DNA from: Streptomyces armeniacus
GTDB taxonomy: Bacteria > Actinomycetota > Actinomycetes > Streptomycetales > Streptomycetaceae
NCBI RefSeq assembly: GCF_003355155.1
Contig: NZ_CP031320.1
Coordinates: 2,903,329 to 2,967,328, forward strand
Direction: 5' to 3'
DNA length: 64,000 nt
Part shown: piece by piece, positions 25,137 to 33,254 of the stretch
Layout: each line of letters starts with the position of its first letter
Numbering within the stretch: position 1 is the first letter of the stretch
Notes under the pieces: generated by a model
The model's input: the letters and a program-made list of their open reading frames with translations, nothing else
Databases searched by the model: none
Told to the model about the DNA's origin: nothing
Translations under genes and position numbers: made by a program

Positions 25137-26183
25137 ATGACACGACGACTTGCTCAGGTGGCACAGAAGGTGGGCGTCAGCGAGGCCACGGTCAGCCGGG
25201 TGCTCAACGGGAAGCCGGGCGTCTCGGAGGCCACCCGGCAGGCCGTTCTCACGGCGCTGGACGTGCTCGGCTACGAGCGCCCCACGCAGCTGCGCGGTGA
25301 GCGCGGCCGCCTTGTCGGGCTGGTGCTGCCGGAGCTCCAGAACCCCATCTTCCCGGCCTTCGCCGAGGCGGTCGGCGGCGCGCTCGCGCAGCAGGGGCTG
25401 ACCCCGGTGCTGTGCACGCAGACGCCCGGCGGCATCCAGGAGACCGACTACATCGACCTCCTGCTGCAGCAGCAGGTCTCCGGGGTGATCTTCGCGGGCG
25501 GGCTGTACGCGCAGGCCGACGCGCCGCACGACCACTACCAGCTGCTCGCCGACCGCCGGCTGCCGGTCGTCCTGATCAACGCGGCCATCGCCAAGCTCGG
25601 TTTCCCCTGCGTGTCCTGTGACGACGCCAGCGCCGTGGAGCAGGCGTGGCGGCACCTCGCCTCGCTCGGGCACGAGCGGATCGGCATGGTGCTCGGCCCG
25701 GCCGACCACGTGCCGTCCCGGCGCAAGCTGGACGCCGCGCGCGCGGTGGCGCGCGCCGGCGGCGGCCGGCTGCCGGACGAGTACGTGGCGCGGGCGATGT
25801 ACTCGCTGGAGGGCGGCCAGGCCGCCACCACGCGGCTGCTGGAGCGCGGGGTCACCGGGGTGATCTGCGCGAGCGACCCGATCGCGCTGGGAGCGGTGCG
25901 GGCGGCGCGGCGGCGCGGGCTGGAGGTGCCCCGCGACCTGTCGGTCATCGGCTACGACGACTCGGCGCTGATGACGTGCGTAGACCCGCCGCTGAGCACC
26001 GTACGGCAGCCGATCGAGGCGATGGGGCGTGCCGCGGTGGACCTGCTGACGGCGCAGATCGCGGGCCGGGAGGTGGCGCGGGACGAGCTGCTGTTCGAGC
26101 CGGAGCTGGTCGTACGGGCGTCCACCGGGCCGGCGGCCGACGGCCCCGCGGACGGCGGCACGGACGGCGGCGGGGAGGGCTGA
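25137..26183 (+). CDS. LacI-family transcriptional regulator of alpha-glucoside genes
   Basis: This 348-aa protein has an N-terminal LacI helix-turn-helix with hinge (residues 3-50; LAQVAQKVGVSEATVSRVLNG, TALDVLGY) and a periplasmic-binding-protein-like sugar domain (GLVLPELQNPIFPAFAEAVG to VIGYDDSALMTCVDPPLSTVRQP). It opens the cluster for sugar binding protein, permeases and GH13 enzyme on the same strand, and resembles in sequence the alpha-glucoside/maltose regulators of Streptomyces. It probably represses the operon until a sugar ligand binds. Direct CTTGCG repeats abut its start codon. The last ~20 residues are Gly/Asp/Ala-rich and disordered. Confidence 0.92.
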   Translation: MTRRLAQVAQKVGVSEATVSRVLNGKPGVSEATRQAVLTALDVLGYERPTQLRGERGRLVGLVLPELQNPIFPAFAEAVGGALAQQGLTPVLCTQTPGGIQETDYIDLLLQQQVSGVIFAGGLYAQADAPHDHYQLLADRRLPVVLINAAIAKLGFPCVSCDDASAVEQAWRHLASLGHERIGMVLGPADHVPSRRKLDAARAVARAGGGRLPDEYVARAMYSLEGGQAATTRLLERGVTGVICASDPIALGAVRAARRRGLEVPRDLSVIGYDDSALMTCVDPPLSTVRQPIEAMGRAAVDLLTAQIAGREVARDELLFEPELVVRASTGPAADGPADGGTDGGGEG

Positions 26184-26234
26184 GCGGAGCCACGGCAACG
26201 AGCCGTCGGGCTCCGATGCCGTGGCTGTCAAAAT

Positions 26235-26250
26235 TTTGCAGCTTGTGTTC
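26235..26250 (+). promoter_or_regulatory. Candidate operator before the sugar-binding-protein gene
   Basis: TTTGCAGCTTGTGTT lies in a short AT-rich patch ~100 bp before the start codon. It shares GCAGCTTG with the site at 25104 in front of the regulator gene, so one LacI protein could bind both. Confidence 0.45.
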
Positions 26251-26348
26251 TGGATATTGCGGATCCGTGTCGACGGTGGTTGAGTGTGCGCCACGCCACA
26301 GCAGCATGCCGTGGCGGTCACCCCGCATGCCCACGAGGGGAACCACCC

Positions 26349-27725
26349 ATGAGACGCACCGGGTCCCGCCGTATCCAGACCGCGGTCACCACCGCACTCG
26401 CCACCGCGCTCGTCCTCTCCGTCACCGCCGCCTGCGGCTCCGACGGCGACAACGGCGACAGGGGAGGCGGCGGCAAGGTCGAGCTGGACATCAACGGCCA
26501 GCCGCCCAGCAGCCAGCAGCAGGAGCGCGCGCTCTTCGACGCCGACGTGAAGGCGTTCGAGAAGGCCAATCCGGACATCGACCTGGTGCCGCACGAGGGC
26601 TTCATGGAGCCGAAGACGTTCCAGACGAAGCTCGCCGGCGGCAAGCTCGAGGACGTCTTCTACACCTACTTCACGGACCCCGCGGGCCTCATAGCCAAGC
26701 GGCAGGCCGCCGACATCACCGAGCACGTGAAGGACCTGCCGCACTACGGGGACATCAAGCCCGAGCTGCTGAAGATCTACCAGGACGAGGAGGGCCGCCA
26801 GTTCGGCCTCCCGACCGCCAACTACTCGATGGGCCTGGTCTACAACCGGAAGCTGTTCGAGCAGGCCGGGCTCGACCCCGACCGGCCGCCCGCCACCTGG
26901 GACGAGGTGCGCGCCGCGGCCAAGAAGATCTCCGGACTCGGCAAGGGCCACGTGGGCTACGCCGATCTGTCCAAGAACAACCAGGGCGGCTGGCACTTCA
27001 CCGCCGAGCTGTACTCGCGCGGCGGCACCGTCGCGAAGCAGGACGGTGACACGTGGAAGGCGTCCTTCAACGACTCGAGGGGCGAGGCCGTCCTGCGCAC
27101 CCTGCACGACATGCGCTGGAAGGACGGCTCCATGGGCAGCAAGCAGCTGCTCGAGGACGCCGACCTGCAGCGCATGATGGGGGCCGGCAAGCTCGGGATG
27201 TACGTCGCCGCCGGTGACAACATCCCCGTCGTCGTCAAGGAGTTCGACGGCCAGTACGACGACTACGGCCTGGCCCCGGTCCCCGAGGGCAGGGGCACGC
27301 TGATCGGCGGCGAGGGGTACATGTTCAACCCCAAGGCGTCCCCCGAGCAGATCAAGGCCGGGGTGAAGTGGATCCACTGGCGGTTCCTCACCCCGGAGAC
27401 CATCGAGCGGACCGCCAAATGGCACCACAAGCGGAAGCTCCCCGTGGGGCTGCCCGTCGCGCCCACCCCGGACAACTGGAACGGCGCGACCCGGCAGGCC
27501 GTGGAGAAGATCAAGAAGGCGAACGCCAACGTCCCGGTGGGCAACTACGCGGCGTTCACCGACAAGAACGTGCCCGGCGTGATCGAACCGCCCGAGGCCC
27601 AACAGGTCTACGCCGCCCTCGACAAGACCATGCAGGCGGTGCTCACCAAGGAGGACGCCGACATCGGCGGCCTGCTGGACAAGGCCGAGGACGAGGTCAA
27701 CCAGATCTACGCACGCGTCCGATGA
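26349..27725 (+). CDS. Sugar ABC transporter substrate-binding lipoprotein
   Basis: This 458-aa protein starts at the ATG at 26349. The signal peptide ends in a lipobox (SVTAAC) with the lipidated Cys at residue 29, so it is anchored outside the membrane. It is a cluster-B type sugar-binding protein (SBP_bac_1 family): FDADVKAFEKANPDIDLV near the N-terminus, FGLPTANYSMGLVYNRKLFEQAGL in the middle and NPKASPEQIKAGVKWIHW. It is the first gene of a coupled run (its TGA overlaps the next ATG) with two permeases. The neighbouring GH13 enzyme points to maltose, maltodextrin or another alpha-glucoside as ligand. Confidence 0.93.
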   Translation: MRRTGSRRIQTAVTTALATALVLSVTAACGSDGDNGDRGGGGKVELDINGQPPSSQQQERALFDADVKAFEKANPDIDLVPHEGFMEPKTFQTKLAGGKLEDVFYTYFTDPAGLIAKRQAADITEHVKDLPHYGDIKPELLKIYQDEEGRQFGLPTANYSMGLVYNRKLFEQAGLDPDRPPATWDEVRAAAKKISGLGKGHVGYADLSKNNQGGWHFTAELYSRGGTVAKQDGDTWKASFNDSRGEAVLRTLHDMRWKDGSMGSKQLLEDADLQRMMGAGKLGMYVAAGDNIPVVVKEFDGQYDDYGLAPVPEGRGTLIGGEGYMFNPKASPEQIKAGVKWIHWRFLTPETIERTAKWHHKRKLPVGLPVAPTPDNWNGATRQAVEKIKKANANVPVGNYAAFTDKNVPGVIEPPEAQQVYAALDKTMQAVLTKEDADIGGLLDKAEDEVNQIYARVR

Positions 27726-28681
27726 CCGTCACGACGGGCACCTCCGTGACGTCGCGGCCCGCCGCCGCACCCGGCGGCCCGTACCGCCCGGCGGAGCAGC
27801 TGCGGGCACGGCGCCGCAGGCGGCTCGGCGAGCACGCCACCGCGTACGGGTTCCTCTGCGCCGCGCTGGCCGTCTTCGCCCTGTTCTCCTGGTACCCGAT
27901 CGTGCGGAACGTGCTGCTCGCCTTCCAGGACGTGAACTTCGCGACCGGGAACAGCTGGGTGGGTCTGGAGAACTTCCGGCGGCTGGCCGACGACCCGCTC
28001 GTCGGCACCGCCTGGAAGAACTCCGCGCTGTTCACGCTCTACGCCCTGCTGCTCGGCTACGCCGTGCCCTTCGCGGCCGCCGTCGTCGTCAACGAGTTCC
28101 GGCACGCCCGCGCGTACTTCCGCATCCTCGTCTACCTGCCGGTGATGCTCCCGCCGGTGGTCGTCGCGCTGATGTGGAACTGGTTCTACGACCCGGGGCC
28201 CGGCCTGATCAACGAGCTGCTGCGGACCGTACACCTGCCGACGTCCTCGTGGGTCGACTCCGCCGACACCTCGCTCGTCTCGCTGGTCATCGTGGCCACC
28301 TGGGCGAACATGGGCACCACCACGCTGATCTATCTGGCCGCGCTCCAGACCATCCCGGGGGAGCTGTACGAGGCGGCTGAGCTGGACGGCGCGAACCTGT
28401 GGCAGCGGATCCGCCACGTCACCATCCCGCAGACCAGGTTCGTGCTGCTGATCCTGTTGCTGCTGCAAGTCGTCGCCACCATGCAGGTGTTCACGGAGCC
28501 CTTCGTCATGACCGGAGGCGGACCGGAGGACTCCACCGTCACCGTGATGCTGCTGATCTACCGCTACGCGTTCGTCTACAACGACTTCGGCACCGCCAGC
28601 GCGCTCAGCCTGCTGCTCCTGCTCGTCCTGGCGCTGTTCTCCGCCGCGTATCTGCGGCTCACCCGGACCCGAGAGACGTGA
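27722..28681 (+). CDS. Sugar ABC transporter permease (MalF-like)
   Basis: This 319-aa protein overlaps the binding-protein gene by ATGA. It has six membrane helices and the EAA loop EAAELDGANLWQRIRHVTIPQ near residue 220, which docks the ATPase. It belongs to the carbohydrate-uptake type 1 permeases and pairs with the next gene to form the membrane channel. No ATPase gene is in the cluster; in Streptomyces several such importers share the MsiK ATPase encoded elsewhere, which probably applies here. Confidence 0.94.
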   Translation: MTVTTGTSVTSRPAAAPGGPYRPAEQLRARRRRRLGEHATAYGFLCAALAVFALFSWYPIVRNVLLAFQDVNFATGNSWVGLENFRRLADDPLVGTAWKNSALFTLYALLLGYAVPFAAAVVVNEFRHARAYFRILVYLPVMLPPVVVALMWNWFYDPGPGLINELLRTVHLPTSSWVDSADTSLVSLVIVATWANMGTTTLIYLAALQTIPGELYEAAELDGANLWQRIRHVTIPQTRFVLLILLLLQVVATMQVFTEPFVMTGGGPEDSTVTVMLLIYRYAFVYNDFGTASALSLLLLLVLALFSAAYLRLTRTRET

Positions 28682-28693
28682 GGAGCCGACGCG

Positions 28694-29563
28694 ATGCGCA
28701 CCCTGATCCGACCCGCCGTGCTCCGCACCCGGCGCGGCAGGACCGTCTACTGGGCGGTGCTGGCCCTCGTCCTCCTGCTGTTCACCGTCGCGTTCGTCAT
28801 ACCGCTGTACTGGATGGGCACCGGGGCGGTGAAGAGCGCGCCGGAGGTGGCCCAGAACCCGCCGACGTACGTGCCGCGGGAATGGCAACTCGGGAACTTC
28901 GCCGAGGCCTGGCAGGAGCTGGACCTGACCCGCTACTTCCTCAACACCCTGCTGCTCGTGGGCGGCGCGTGGCTGTTCCAGCTCGCCGTGCAGATCCCCG
29001 CCGCGTACGCGCTGTCCAAGCTGCGCCCGCGGTACGGGAACCTGGTGCTCGGGCTGATGCTCGTCACGCTGATGATGCCGGTGACGGCGCTGCTCGTGCC
29101 CGTCTACCTCACCGTCGTCGACGTGCCGCTGCTCGGCCTGAACCTGATCGACACCCCGGCGGCCGTCTGGCTGCCGGCCGGCGCCAACGCGTTCAACATC
29201 TACATCCTGAAGAACTTCTTCGACCGCGTCCCCGACGAACTCCTCGACGCCGCCCGCATGGACGGCGCCGGGCCCGTCACCACCATGGTGCGCGTCGTGC
29301 TGCCGCTGTCCCGGCCGATCATCGCGGTGGTGTCCATCCTGTCCATCGTCACGGCGTGGAAGGACTTCATCTGGCCGCTCGTGGTCCTGCCCGACCCGGC
29401 GAAGCAGCCGATCAGCGTCTTCCTGCAGCGAGTGGCCCCGGACATCCCGCTGAACATCCTGATCGCCGGACTCGTGCTGGCCAGCGCCCCGCTGATCGCG
29501 CTGTTCCTCGTCTTCCAGCGGCAGATCCTGTCCGGTCTCACCGCAGGCAGCCTGAAGGGCTGA
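28694..29563 (+). CDS. Sugar ABC transporter permease (MalG-like)
   Basis: This 289-aa protein begins 12 bp after the first permease gene, with GAGGAGCC as ribosome site. It has six membrane helices, and the EAA-like loop is LLDAARMDGAGPVTTMVRVVLP near residue 195. It is the second membrane subunit of the same importer. Confidence 0.94.
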   Translation: MRTLIRPAVLRTRRGRTVYWAVLALVLLLFTVAFVIPLYWMGTGAVKSAPEVAQNPPTYVPREWQLGNFAEAWQELDLTRYFLNTLLLVGGAWLFQLAVQIPAAYALSKLRPRYGNLVLGLMLVTLMMPVTALLVPVYLTVVDVPLLGLNLIDTPAAVWLPAGANAFNIYILKNFFDRVPDELLDAARMDGAGPVTTMVRVVLPLSRPIIAVVSILSIVTAWKDFIWPLVVLPDPAKQPISVFLQRVAPDIPLNILIAGLVLASAPLIALFLVFQRQILSGLTAGSLKG

Positions 29564-29638
29564 CGCCGGCGGCCGCTCGTCGCCCGCTCCCTCCGACGGC
29601 CCTCAACGGCCCCCCAACGGCCACTGAAAGGAACACCA

Positions 29639-31243
29639 GTGCCCCACTCCGGTCACGACTGGTGGCGTGATGCTGCCATTTACCAGGTTTATGTGCGAAG
29701 TTTCGCCGACGCGGACGGCGACGGCACGGGCGACCTGGCAGGCGTACGCGCGCGGCTCCCGTATCTAGCCGAACTCGGCGTCGACGCCCTCTGGTTCAAC
29801 CCCTGGTACCTGTCCCCGATGGCCGACGGCGGATACGACGTGGCCGACTACCGCGCCGTCGACCCCGCCTTCGGCACCCTCGACGAGGCCGAGAAGCTGA
29901 TCTCCGAGGCGCGCGAACTGGGCCTGCGCACCATCGTCGACATCGTCCCGAACCACATCTCCGACCGGCACCCCTGGTTCCGCGCCGCCCTCGCCGACCC
30001 GGACGCCGAGGAGCGCGCCCTCTTCCACTTCCGGCCCGGCCGCGGCCCGGACGGCGCCGAGCCGCCGAACGGCTGGACCTCCGAGTTCGGCGGCCCCGCC
30101 TGGACCCGTACGGTCAACCCCGACGGCACACCGGGGGACTGGTACCTGCACCTGTTCACGGCACGCCAGCCGGACCTCAACTGGGCGCGCACGGAGGTGC
30201 GCAAGGAGCACGAGGATGTGCTCCGCTTCTGGTTCGAGCGGGGCGCCGCCGGCGTACGGATCGACTCCGCCGCGCTCCTCTGCAAGGACCCCGCGCTGCC
30301 CGACCTCGCCGACGGCGAGCCGCATCCGTACGTCGACCGGGACGAGCTGCACGACGTCTACCGCGCCTGGCGGGCGGTCGCCGACGAGTACGACGGCGTC
30401 CTCATCGGCGAACTGTGGCTGCCCGACACCGACCGCTTCGTGCGCTACCTGCGCCCCGACGAGCTGCACACCGCCTTCAACTTCGACTTCCTCGCCTGCC
30501 CCTGGGACGCCGCACGGCTGCGCGCCTCCGTCGATCTGACCCTGGCCGCGCACGCCCCCGTCGGCGCCCCCGCCACCTGGGTGCTGTGCAACCACGACGT
30601 GACCCGCACGGTCACCCGCTACGGTCGTACGGACAGCGGGTTCGACTTCGCCGCCAAGCGCTTCGACACCCCCACCGACCTGGCGCTCGGCACCCGGCGC
30701 GCACGCGCCGCCGCGCTGCTGTCGCTCGCGCTGCCCGGGTCCGTCTACCTCTACCAGGGCGAGGAACTGGGCCTTCCGGAAGCGGCGGTCCCGCCGGACC
30801 GCATCGAGGACCCCATGCACTTCCGCTCCGGCGGCGTCGACCCCGGCCGGGACGGCTGCCGCGTACCGCTGCCGTGGGAGGGCGCGCGGCCGCCGTACGG
30901 GTTCGGGGAGGGCGCCGAGCCGTGGCTGCCGCAGCCCGCGGACTGGGCCCCGTACGCGGCGGCACGCCAGGGGGACGACCCGGAGTCGATGCTCTCGCTG
31001 TACCGCGCGGCGCTGCGGGTCCGCCGCGGCGAACCGGGCTTCGGCGGCGGCGACTTCCGCTGGCTGGACGCGCCGGACGGCGTGCTGGCCTTCGCCCGCG
31101 GGGAGGGGCTGAGCTGCCTCGTCAACCTGTCCCCGCAACCCGTGGACCTGCCCGCGCCGTGCGGACTGCTGCTCGCCAGCGGCCCGCTGGACGACGCGGG
31201 CCGGCTGCCCCAGGACACGGCGGCCTGGCTGCGCTCCGCATAG
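29639..31243 (+). CDS. GH13 alpha-glucosidase / alpha-amylase family enzyme
   Basis: This 534-aa cytoplasmic protein has no signal peptide. Its GTG start at 29639 follows AAAGGAA. All four GH13 blocks are present: VDIVPNH (region I), GVRIDSAALL with the nucleophile Asp (II), IGELWL with the general acid Glu (III) and VLCNHDVTR (IV). WWRDAAIYQVYVRSFADADGDGTGDL at the start places it with alpha-glucosidases and oligo-1,6-glucosidases that take glucose from the non-reducing end. It would degrade the imported oligosaccharide to glucose. It belongs to the operon, 75 bp after the second permease. Confidence 0.94.
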   Translation: MPHSGHDWWRDAAIYQVYVRSFADADGDGTGDLAGVRARLPYLAELGVDALWFNPWYLSPMADGGYDVADYRAVDPAFGTLDEAEKLISEARELGLRTIVDIVPNHISDRHPWFRAALADPDAEERALFHFRPGRGPDGAEPPNGWTSEFGGPAWTRTVNPDGTPGDWYLHLFTARQPDLNWARTEVRKEHEDVLRFWFERGAAGVRIDSAALLCKDPALPDLADGEPHPYVDRDELHDVYRAWRAVADEYDGVLIGELWLPDTDRFVRYLRPDELHTAFNFDFLACPWDAARLRASVDLTLAAHAPVGAPATWVLCNHDVTRTVTRYGRTDSGFDFAAKRFDTPTDLALGTRRARAAALLSLALPGSVYLYQGEELGLPEAAVPPDRIEDPMHFRSGGVDPGRDGCRVPLPWEGARPPYGFGEGAEPWLPQPADWAPYAAARQGDDPESMLSLYRAALRVRRGEPGFGGGDFRWLDAPDGVLAFARGEGLSCLVNLSPQPVDLPAPCGLLLASGPLDDAGRLPQDTAAWLRSA

Positions 31244-31307
31244 CCGGCCCGGCCGCCGTTCGTGCACCACCCCACATTCCGTGCACGATCGAACAGAGAG
31301 GGATGCC

Positions 31308-33101
31308 ATGACGGGCATGACAAGGGAAGGAAGACCGGCCGTTTGGCGGCGCAGGCCGCTGCGCGCCGCGCTCGCGGCGGTGGCGTGTGCCGCCGTCGTC
31401 GGCGGGCTGGGCGCGCTGCCGGACACCGCGGAGGCGGGCGCTCCGGAAGCGCCGGAGGCCACCGCCGGGGCCGAGCTGCCCTTCACCTCGATGGAGGCGG
31501 AGGCTGCCACCACCGACGGCACCGTGATCGGTCCGGACTACACGCAGGGCACCGTGGCGTCGGAGGCGTCCGGCCGGCAGGCCGTGAAGCTGGCGGCCGG
31601 GCAGAGCGTGGAGTTCGAGCTGACGGGCGCCGCGAACGCGGTGAACGTCGCGTACAACGTGCCCGACGGGCAGGAGGGCACGCTCGCGGTGCGGGTCAAC
31701 GGCGAGCCGGTGGACGGCGAGCTGAAGACCACCGCGAAGTACAGCTACATGGACACCCCGTGGATCGCGGGCTCCAAGACGCACCACCTGTTCGCCGACG
31801 CCCGCGTGCAGTTCGGGCGGGACGCGGCGGCAGGGGACACCGTGACCCTGGAGGCGGGCTCCGAGACCACCGTCGACGTCGCCGACTTCGAGCAGGTGGC
31901 GGCGCCCGCCGAGATGCCGTCCGGCGCGGTCTCCGTCGTGGACCACGGCGCCGACCCCACCGGAGCGCAGGACTCCGCGCAGGCGTTCAAGGACGCGATC
32001 GCCGCCGCGCAGGGCGGCACCGTGTGGATTCCCGAGGGTGACTTCCTGCTGGGCTCCGAGCTGAGCGGCGTACAGAACGTCACCATCCAGGGCGCGGGCA
32101 ACTGGCACTCGGTCGTGCACGGTTCCCGCTTCATCAACCAGACGCAGTCCGCCGGCAACGTCCACCTCAAGGACTTCGCCGTCTTCGGCGAGGTCACCGA
32201 GCGGGTGGACAACAATCCGGACAACTTCGTCAACGGCTCGCTGGGCGCGGGCTCGTCCGTGTCCGGCATGTGGCTGCAGAACCTCAAGGTCGGGCTGTGG
32301 CTGACCGGCACCAACGACAACCTCGCCGTCGAGGGGAACCGCTTCGTCGGCATGGCCGCGGACGGGCTGAACCTGAACGGAACGGCCAAGAACGTCACCG
32401 TCAGCAATAACTTCCTGCGCAACACCGGTGACGACTCGCTCGCCATGTGGTCACTGAACGCCGCCAACGAGAACTGCTCGTTCACGGACAACACGATCGT
32501 GCAGCCCAACCTGGCCAACGGCATCGCCATTTACGGCGGCACCGACATCACCGTCAGCAACAACCTGATCAAGGACACGAACGCGCTGGGCAGCGGCATC
32601 GCGATCTCCAACCAGAAGTTCCTCGACCCGTTCTTCCCGCTCGCCGGCACCATCACGGTGGACGGGAACGAGCTCGTACGCACCGGCGCGATGAACCCCA
32701 ACTGGGAGCACCCGATGGGCGCGCTGCGCGTCGACTCGTACAACTCGGCCATCGAGGCGCAGGTCGAGATCACCAACACGACCGCCACGGACAGCCCGTG
32801 GAGCGTGTTCGAGTTCGTCTCCGGCGGCGGCACCGGGCTGCCCGTGGAGAACGTGACCGTGCGGGGCGCCGTGATCGAGAACGCGGGCACGGTGGCCGTA
32901 CAGGCCGAGACGCAGGGCGAGGTGACGTTCAGCGATGTCGTCCTGACGGGCGAGAGCGTCGCGGGCGTCTACAACTGCCCGTACCCGGAGGGCAGCGGCA
33001 CCTTCACCGTCCAGGACGGCGGCGGCAACTCCGGCTGGGACACCGAATGGGAGGACTGCGGCACCTGGCCCGAGCCGGGCGGGGCGCCCGCCGGCTCCTG
33101 A
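31308..33101 (+). CDS. Secreted carbohydrate-active beta-helix protein (GH87-like, alpha-1,3-glucanase/mycodextranase type)
   Basis: This 597-aa protein starts at the ATG at 31308 behind GAGAGGGA. A signal peptide with RRRPLRAALAAVACAAVVGG precedes a ~150-residue jelly-roll region (MEAEAATTDGTVIGPDY, VEFELTGAANAVNVAYNVPD) resembling CBM35/CBM6 sugar-binding modules. From ~210 on comes a right-handed parallel beta-helix: the VVDHGADPTGAQDSAQAFKDAI cap seen in pectate-lyase-3-like proteins, then NN-rich coils (VSNNFLRNTGDDSLAMW, ITVSNNLI). The architecture fits GH87 enzymes that cut alpha-1,3-glucan or nigeran. Catalytic Asp residues cannot be fixed by eye. It would feed the adjacent alpha-glucoside importer. 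Confidence 0.78.
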   Translation: MTGMTREGRPAVWRRRPLRAALAAVACAAVVGGLGALPDTAEAGAPEAPEATAGAELPFTSMEAEAATTDGTVIGPDYTQGTVASEASGRQAVKLAAGQSVEFELTGAANAVNVAYNVPDGQEGTLAVRVNGEPVDGELKTTAKYSYMDTPWIAGSKTHHLFADARVQFGRDAAAGDTVTLEAGSETTVDVADFEQVAAPAEMPSGAVSVVDHGADPTGAQDSAQAFKDAIAAAQGGTVWIPEGDFLLGSELSGVQNVTIQGAGNWHSVVHGSRFINQTQSAGNVHLKDFAVFGEVTERVDNNPDNFVNGSLGAGSSVSGMWLQNLKVGLWLTGTNDNLAVEGNRFVGMAADGLNLNGTAKNVTVSNNFLRNTGDDSLAMWSLNAANENCSFTDNTIVQPNLANGIAIYGGTDITVSNNLIKDTNALGSGIAISNQKFLDPFFPLAGTITVDGNELVRTGAMNPNWEHPMGALRVDSYNSAIEAQVEITNTTATDSPWSVFEFVSGGGTGLPVENVTVRGAVIENAGTVAVQAETQGEVTFSDVVLTGESVAGVYNCPYPEGSGTFTVQDGGGNSGWDTEWEDCGTWPEPGGAPAGS

Positions 33102-33181
33102 GCGGCGGTTCCGCGCGGCCCCGGTGAGGCGAGGGGCACGGGGGAGCGGAGGACGGGGGCGGCCGTCGATTACGATCGGCA

Positions 33182-33220
33182 GCCGTTCCCGTACGCCGTT
33201 CCCGTACGCCGTCCCCGTAC
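33182..33220 (+). repeat. Three 13-bp tandem repeats
   Basis: GCCGTTCCCGTAC occurs twice exactly (33182, 33195), followed by one copy with a single T-to-C change (33208). They lie 34 bp upstream of the start codon of the GTPase gene, in its leader or promoter. Confidence 0.85.
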
Positions 33221-33254
33221 GTCCGCCGCCGCAGGAGAAGGAGCCCCCGCACCC

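Noticed and set aside
21472..25140. Open frame of 1222 codons on the plus strand across the symporter and kinase genes
   Set aside because: It runs in the wrong frame of the symporter and antisense to the kinase. Its composition is Arg/Gly/Ala/Pro only, as for other shadow frames in this GC range.
33102..33254. Zur box upstream of the COG0523 gene
   Set aside because: No AT-rich TGAAAAT-like palindrome is seen; only the 13-bp repeats.
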